DNA from: DASRLE01 sp964558455
GTDB taxonomy: Bacteria; Verrucomicrobiota; Verrucomicrobiia; Limisphaerales; Palsa-1400
DNA: 64,000 bases
Direction of reading: 5' to 3'
Assembly (NCBI GenBank): GCA_964558455.1
Contig: CAZLEE010000001.1
Span: forward strand, 1 to 64,000
Under the pieces are notes generated by a model. That model ran no database searches. It saw only the letters and a list, made by a program, of their open reading frames with translations, and had not been told where the DNA came from. A program made the translations under genes and the position numbers. Position 1 is the stretch's first letter; every line of letters begins with the position of its first letter. Positions 60,240-64,000 of the stretch are shown one piece after another.

Positions 60240-60787
60240 AGAAATTTCGATATGATTTGACCGGAAAACCTCAATCGCACTTCCCCGGTCGCCATGGATA
60301 ATTCCATGCTGCAATTGGTTCTTCCCCCCATGTTTTCCGCATTGAGGATGAAGCCCTTCTGCCGCAGAAATTCGCGGAGGCATTTCTGATTCTGCTTCCC
60401 CACATTAAGAAGGGAGATGTCATCCATGATTTCCGCCGCGCCGGCCGCGAAGACGCGGATGCGTTCCGGAGCCGCCTTTAATTGTTGGGCGCAGGTCATC
60501 AGCGCCGCCCATCCTGTGTTCATGAACATCGCCGGGTGCAGGACCGCGCGCTTCTCATCCAGATCCGAGTCGGGCAACAGGCAATTCATAAGCCCGCCGA
60601 CTTTTGCTTCAGCATCATAGATGGCGATGCCGAGGCCCGCTCCCAATGGAGCCGTGTACAGCACGACCTGCGGGTCCTGGCTGAGCTTCAGCTCGGCTTG
60701 CCCGACCAGTATTCTGACAGGACGATCCGCCCGGGGGTCGGCTTGTGAGAAATTAACAGGGACGATAACTCTTTCGTCGTCAGTCAT
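60227..60787 (-). CDS. CheD-like protein lacking the catalytic Cys and His
   Basis: 186 residues with the CheD fold (chemoreceptor glutamine deamidase): YTAPLGAGLGIAIYDAEA-like beta start, GGLMNCLLPDSD, VFAAGAAEIMDDISLLNVGKQN, and GGRTNCSMELSMATGEVRLR. In active CheD the nucleophile is Cys in LGSC and the base is His in GGMxHxxLP; here Gly51 replaces Cys and Asn68 replaces His. The protein is thus probably not an enzyme and may keep only the binding role. Upstream is the divergent fliW-csrA promoter region. Confidence 0.75.
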   Translation of the reverse strand: MTDDERVIVPVNFSQADPRADRPVRILVGQAELKLSQDPQVVLYTAPLGAGLGIAIYDAEAKVGGLMNCLLPDSDLDEKRAVLHPAMFMNTGWAALMTCAQQLKAAPERIRVFAAGAAEIMDDISLLNVGKQNQKCLREFLRQKGFILNAENMGGRTNCSMELSMATGEVRLRFSGQIISKFLCKP

Positions 60788-60964
60788 TGTTTAGCACCGT
60801 TCTCCATCGGCACGAAAGCGCTTGCGCTTAACCGTAAAATGCCGCAGTAATCACCGGGTTGTTTTTGCCTGGTGTAGTCCGGGATGCGGCAGTTTTCTGC
60901 CTCTTTGGTGGGAAATTACCGGCGGGGTCGGTATTTCGCCGGGTGATTGGCCGGGATTGGGGCG

Positions 60965-60980
60965 TGGCACAATCTTTGCT
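60965..60980 (+). promoter_or_regulatory. Sigma-54 promoter of fliW-csrA
   Basis: TGGCAC, five bases, TTGCT: exact consensus. Predicted start near 60991, a leader of about 16 bases to fliW ATG 61007. A 14-base element at 60857-60870 upstream is repeated ahead of the next sigma-54 promoter. Confidence 0.85.
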
Positions 60981-61006
60981 AAACAGGGTTGGACTAGATC
61001 GAAATT

Positions 61007-61435
61007 ATGAATACCGAAACACTCTTGGAACCGCCGACACAGACTTTGGATGACCGGGCGATCATTCATCTCCCCTTTGGCCTTCTGGGGTTCGAGCAGG
61101 TCAAAAGCTATATTTTGCTGGCCGCGCCGAATGAAAAGCCCTTCATGTGGATGCAAATGATGGACGCCCCGAGGAAATCCTTTCTCATCGTCTCGCCTTT
61201 CCTGGTCATGCCGGAGTACCAGCTCGACATTCCGGAGCGCGATGTTGAATTTCTCGATTTGACCGAGCCGACTGACGCGCTGGTCTTCAACATCTGCACC
61301 CTGCGCGGGCCGGGCAATGCCACCATCAATTTAAAAGCCCCTCTGGTCATCAATCGTTACACGTTGATCTGCAAGCAGGTCATCCCTGACAACGCCTCGC
61401 AATACGCCTTGAACCACCCTTTGCTTGTCACCTAA
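61007..61435 (+). CDS. fliW: Flagellar assembly factor FliW
   Basis: 142 residues. FliW binds CsrA and flagellin to couple flagellin synthesis to export. Visible blocks: IHLPFGLLGFEQVKSYILLAA, LIVSPFLVMPEYQLDIPE, DALVFNICTLRGP and the ending KAPLVINRYTLICKQVI. Just upstream of csrA, 20 bases apart, the classical fliW-csrA pair. It has no visible Shine-Dalgarno sequence in a short leader. Confidence 0.96.
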   Translation: MNTETLLEPPTQTLDDRAIIHLPFGLLGFEQVKSYILLAAPNEKPFMWMQMMDAPRKSFLIVSPFLVMPEYQLDIPERDVEFLDLTEPTDALVFNICTLRGPGNATINLKAPLVINRYTLICKQVIPDNASQYALNHPLLVT

Positions 61436-61455
61436 GACCGGACGGTCTGATTCCC

Positions 61456-61704
61456 ATGCTTATCCTTTCCCGCAAACCTGGCGAAAGCATCATCATTGAT
61501 GGCCGCATCACCGTTCGTGTCATGCGGCTGGAAGGGGATGTGGTCAAGCTGGGCATCGACGCCCCCAGGGATGTCCCGGTCCATCGCCAGGAGGTTTACG
61601 AGGAAATTCAACGCAGTAACAAAGAGGCCGTGACGGATTCCCACCCCCCGCTGCCCCAACTCATCGTCCAGCCGCCTCCCGCTTCACCGGCTGCCAAGAA
61701 ATAA
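61456..61704 (+). CDS. csrA: Carbon storage regulator CsrA
   Basis: 82 residues. LILSRKPGESIIIDGRITVRVM, VKLGIDAPRDVPVHRQEVYEEI are canonical; a Pro-rich tail of about 15 residues (HPPLPQLIVQPPPASP) is added. CsrA binds GGA-containing mRNA leaders and blocks translation; FliW relieves it. Co-transcribed with fliW. A plausible target is the flagellin mRNA, which is not in the window. Confidence 0.97.
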   Translation: MLILSRKPGESIIIDGRITVRVMRLEGDVVKLGIDAPRDVPVHRQEVYEEIQRSNKEAVTDSHPPLPQLIVQPPPASPAAKK

Positions 61705-61826
61705 CCCGCGCCAGCGCGTCACTGATTCGCTGCAATCTGGTTGTTTTTGCCTACCTCGGTTCGTTTTTTGACCAGGGAAGGGCTGTTTCCGACGGTTTGC
61801 CCGGCAGGGAGGTTCCCTTCAACTGG

Positions 61827-61843
61827 TGGCATATTCTTTGCTT
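61827..61843 (+). promoter_or_regulatory. Sigma-54 promoter of the large glycosyltransferase
   Basis: TGGCAT, five bases, TTGCTT. Predicted start near 61853, leader about 18 bases to ATG 61871. It carries the same 14-base upstream element (61739-61752) as the fliW promoter. Confidence 0.8.
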
Positions 61844-61870
61844 AACCTGTTCAAGGTATTCTCACATAAC

Positions 61871-64000
61871 ATGGAAATCGTCACCAATACACATCAGCCG
61901 GAAAATTTAATCAATTTGCGCAATGCGGCGCCGATGGTCTCCGCCATTATTTCCACTTATAACTCCGAGCTGTTCATGCGAAGTTGTATGGAGGATTTGA
62001 TCGGCCAGACGCTGTTTGCGGCCGGGCAATTGGAAATCATCGTGGTGGATTCCTGCTCGCCCCAAAACGAAAAAGCCATTGTGGAGGAGTTTCAACAAAA
62101 ATTCCCGAACATCGTTTATATCCGGACCAAGGAGCGGGAAACAATTTTTGCGGCATGGAATCGCGCCTTGCTGGTGGCTCGCGGCCGCCTAATCACGTAC
62201 GTCTGCACGGATGACCCGCACCGTCCCGATGCGTTGGAGCAGATGGCACGCGCCCTGGATGCCAATCCGCAGGCTGATGTGGTTTATGGTGACAGTTATG
62301 TGACTTGCGAACCCAACGCCGGCTGGGGTAAAGCCAGTATCAAAGGCCGGTTCTTCTGGCCGGACTTTGATGTGCGGTTGCTTTTCGATGTGTGTAACAT
62401 GGGGCCGCAGCCTCTCTGGCGGCGTAGTGTGCATGACAGGTTTGGTCCCTTTGACCCCGATTACCGTTCGGCGGGCGATTATGAATACTGGCTTCGCCTG
62501 GCCGCAGCCGGCTGCAAGATGGTCCATCTGCCGGACGTGGTGGGCCTCTATCTGGAACGACCGGATAGCGTCTCGCTTTCGGACGGAAACCTGAATTGGC
62601 GGGAATCGGAAAAAGCCCGTAACCGCTATTGGCCGGTTGCCTGGGGGCCGCGTCCCGCAACGAAGTGGTATTCGTGTGAGAAGCCCGTGGCGAGCCTGCC
62701 CGGCGCTAAACCTTTGCGCGTATTGATCGCTTGCGATTATTTCTGGCCCTCCGTGGGAGGAGTGGAATTGTACGTGGAGGATTTGGGAAAAAACCTCCAG
62801 GCCGCCGGCTGCGCGGTCGAGGTGGCGTGCCGGTCACTGCAGGAACGCTCCGCCACCGAACATGCCGGACTCAAAATTCACCAATTCGAGTGTGTCAATC
62901 AACACGGCTTCGCGCTCACTGACGCGGCCGCAACCCGCCTGCACAAGTTGCTGGCCGGGAAAAAATTCGACTGCGTGATCGTGCTTTCGCAGCCCAATAA
63001 CTGGCTGGCAGCGTTGGTTTGGACGGCGAAAAACGCCGGCCTTAAGGTCGTCTTTCTCCCCAGCATCAATGAAACGGATTTGAACCAATGGCGCCAACAG
63101 GGTTTGATTGACAAGATGGCCGGGCTTCTCAAGGTTCCTGGCGAGTTGGTGGCGGTCACGGAGCATGGACGGGATATGCAGTTCATTAACGAGGCTGGCA
63201 GGGTTGCAACCTATATCCCGCACGCGGTGGAACAGGACGCGGACGGGCAGAATTTCCGGCGCCGCGCCGGCCTCGACCCCGATCTTCCTTTGTTGGTCAT
63301 GGTGGCCAATTTCTGGCCGGTCAAGAATCACCTGGAACTCCTCAACGTCCTCCAACGCAGTCAGGGCGACTGGCAATTGGCGATCATCGGTCATCGGATC
63401 GGCCATTTTGGCGAATACAGCGACCAAGTGGCCCGCCAGGCGGCTTTGGACCCGCGTGTCAAATTGTTGGGAGGACTCCCTCGCGCGGTGGCTGCTTCCG
63501 CCATTCGCGATGCCGACTTGCTGCTCGTGCCTTCGAAGGGCGAAAGCGCCGGACCGCTCGTGGTGTTGCAGGCCATGAGCTACGGCACTGCCTGGATCGC
63601 AACGCCCCAGTGCAATGCCGTGGCTGATGAGGCCGGTGGCATGGTGGCGGAGCTGAACAAATTTCCCGAGGCGATTCGCGCGCTGCTGGCTGCTCCCGCC
63701 AAACGCCGTGAGCTTGGCCAGGCCGGGCATGAGCATTGGGGACGGTGTTTTACGTGGAAGCAGAGCATCCCCGCCTTCCTGTCCATATTGCGCGGCAATG
63801 GTTACGTCCCCAACCTGCGCATGCCAGCCGATTTGCGGGAAAAGAACCTTGCCATCCAAAAGGAAATCGCCGGATCAGGCGGTTGGAATGTGACCGCGAC
63901 TCAGCTCCCATCTTCCCCGGCGCCGACAGGCGGGTTGCTGGTATCGGTTGTCATCCCCACCTATAATCGAAGCGCCACGCTGATGCTATGCCTTGAAGCG
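61871..64000 (+). CDS. Multi-domain glycosyltransferase GT2-GT4-GT2, 3' end outside window
   Basis: At least 710 residues, no stop before the right edge. Residues 20-270: a GT2-type domain (SAIISTYNSELFMRSCMEDL, VVDSCSPQNE, catalytic DxD-like TDD at 113-115, and a GDYEYWLRLA block). Residues about 280-670: a GT4/GT-B domain (VLIACDYFWPSVGGVELYVE, VANFWPVKNHLELLN, a KGESAGPLVVLQAMSYG glutamate motif in which the second Glu is Gln). A second GT2 domain begins near residue 690 (LVSVVIPTYNRSATL). It would transfer several sugars in a row onto a cell-surface or flagellar acceptor. Driven by a sigma-54 promoter, next to csrA. Confidence 0.88.
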   Translation, partial: MEIVTNTHQPENLINLRNAAPMVSAIISTYNSELFMRSCMEDLIGQTLFAAGQLEIIVVDSCSPQNEKAIVEEFQQKFPNIVYIRTKERETIFAAWNRALLVARGRLITYVCTDDPHRPDALEQMARALDANPQADVVYGDSYVTCEPNAGWGKASIKGRFFWPDFDVRLLFDVCNMGPQPLWRRSVHDRFGPFDPDYRSAGDYEYWLRLAAAGCKMVHLPDVVGLYLERPDSVSLSDGNLNWRESEKARNRYWPVAWGPRPATKWYSCEKPVASLPGAKPLRVLIACDYFWPSVGGVELYVEDLGKNLQAAGCAVEVACRSLQERSATEHAGLKIHQFECVNQHGFALTDAAATRLHKLLAGKKFDCVIVLSQPNNWLAALVWTAKNAGLKVVFLPSINETDLNQWRQQGLIDKMAGLLKVPGELVAVTEHGRDMQFINEAGRVATYIPHAVEQDADGQNFRRRAGLDPDLPLLVMVANFWPVKNHLELLNVLQRSQGDWQLAIIGHRIGHFGEYSDQVARQAALDPRVKLLGGLPRAVAASAIRDADLLLVPSKGESAGPLVVLQAMSYGTAWIATPQCNAVADEAGGMVAELNKFPEAIRALLAAPAKRRELGQAGHEHWGRCFTWKQSIPAFLSILRGNGYVPNLRMPADLREKNLAIQKEIAGSGGWNVTATQLPSSPAPTGGLLVSVVIPTYNRSATLMLCLEA

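Overview
The window looks like chromosome of a motile member of the Verrucomicrobiota (Pedosphaera/Limisphaerales-like), though no rRNA is present to prove it. The clues are a verrucomicrobial type II pseudopilin-like gene with GAFTLIELLVVIAIIAILAS near its start, a GH25 lysozyme fused to autotransporter-type beta-strand repeats, a twin-arginine Gfo/Idh/MocA oxidoreductase, several hybrid histidine kinases without DNA-binding partners, and fairly GC-rich DNA with long GC-biased shadow reading frames. No mobile element, CRISPR array, tRNA or rRNA was seen.

Left part (1-29.4 kb) is a mixed housekeeping and accessory region: four histidine kinases (three of them paralogous hybrid kinases), an organophosphate:phosphate antiporter-type transporter, a PPK2 polyphosphate kinase overlapping a serine beta-lactamase-like hydrolase, a discoidin-like secreted protein, a Tat-exported oxidoreductase, rplU-rpmA-obgE-ychF, a sigma-54-driven pilin-like gene, a nucleotide-sugar epimerase, the GH25 giant, a small membrane protein with a ParB-like N-terminus, two ABC-2 permeases without their ATPase, maf, hisD, a GH78 rhamnosidase, murJ and a C39-like membrane peptidase.

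Right part (29.55-59.3 kb) is an almost complete flagellar gene cluster, all on the plus strand with start-stop overlaps: flgB flgC fliE fliF fliH fliI fliJ motE-like fliK flgD flgE fliL fliM fliN fliO fliP fliQ fliR flhB flhA flhF orf fliA motA motB orf, then flgF flgG flgA flgH flgI flgJ flgN flgK flgL. It encodes rod, hook, rings, export gate, export ATPase, stator, sigma-28 and hook-filament junction. fliG, flhG, fliC, fliD and fliS are not in the window. After it come a divergent HDOD/CheD-like pair and fliW-csrA, then a very large multi-domain glycosyltransferase that runs off the right edge.

The most informative pattern is regulatory. Five near-perfect sigma-54 (-24/-12) promoters sit in front of the pilin gene (14675), flgB (29557), flgF (51802), fliW-csrA (60965) and the glycosyltransferase (61827), which suggests one RpoN regulon joining pilus, flagellum, its post-transcriptional switch and a surface glycosylation enzyme. 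Other points worth attention: a 1074-residue FliK with about 36 tandem 14-16-residue units, the missing fliG with a possible scar in its usual slot, a CheD homologue without its catalytic Cys and His, a FliM without the CheY-binding N-terminal motif, an FlhF with a degraded G2 motif, and an Obg GTPase carrying an acidic insertion in its Obg fold.
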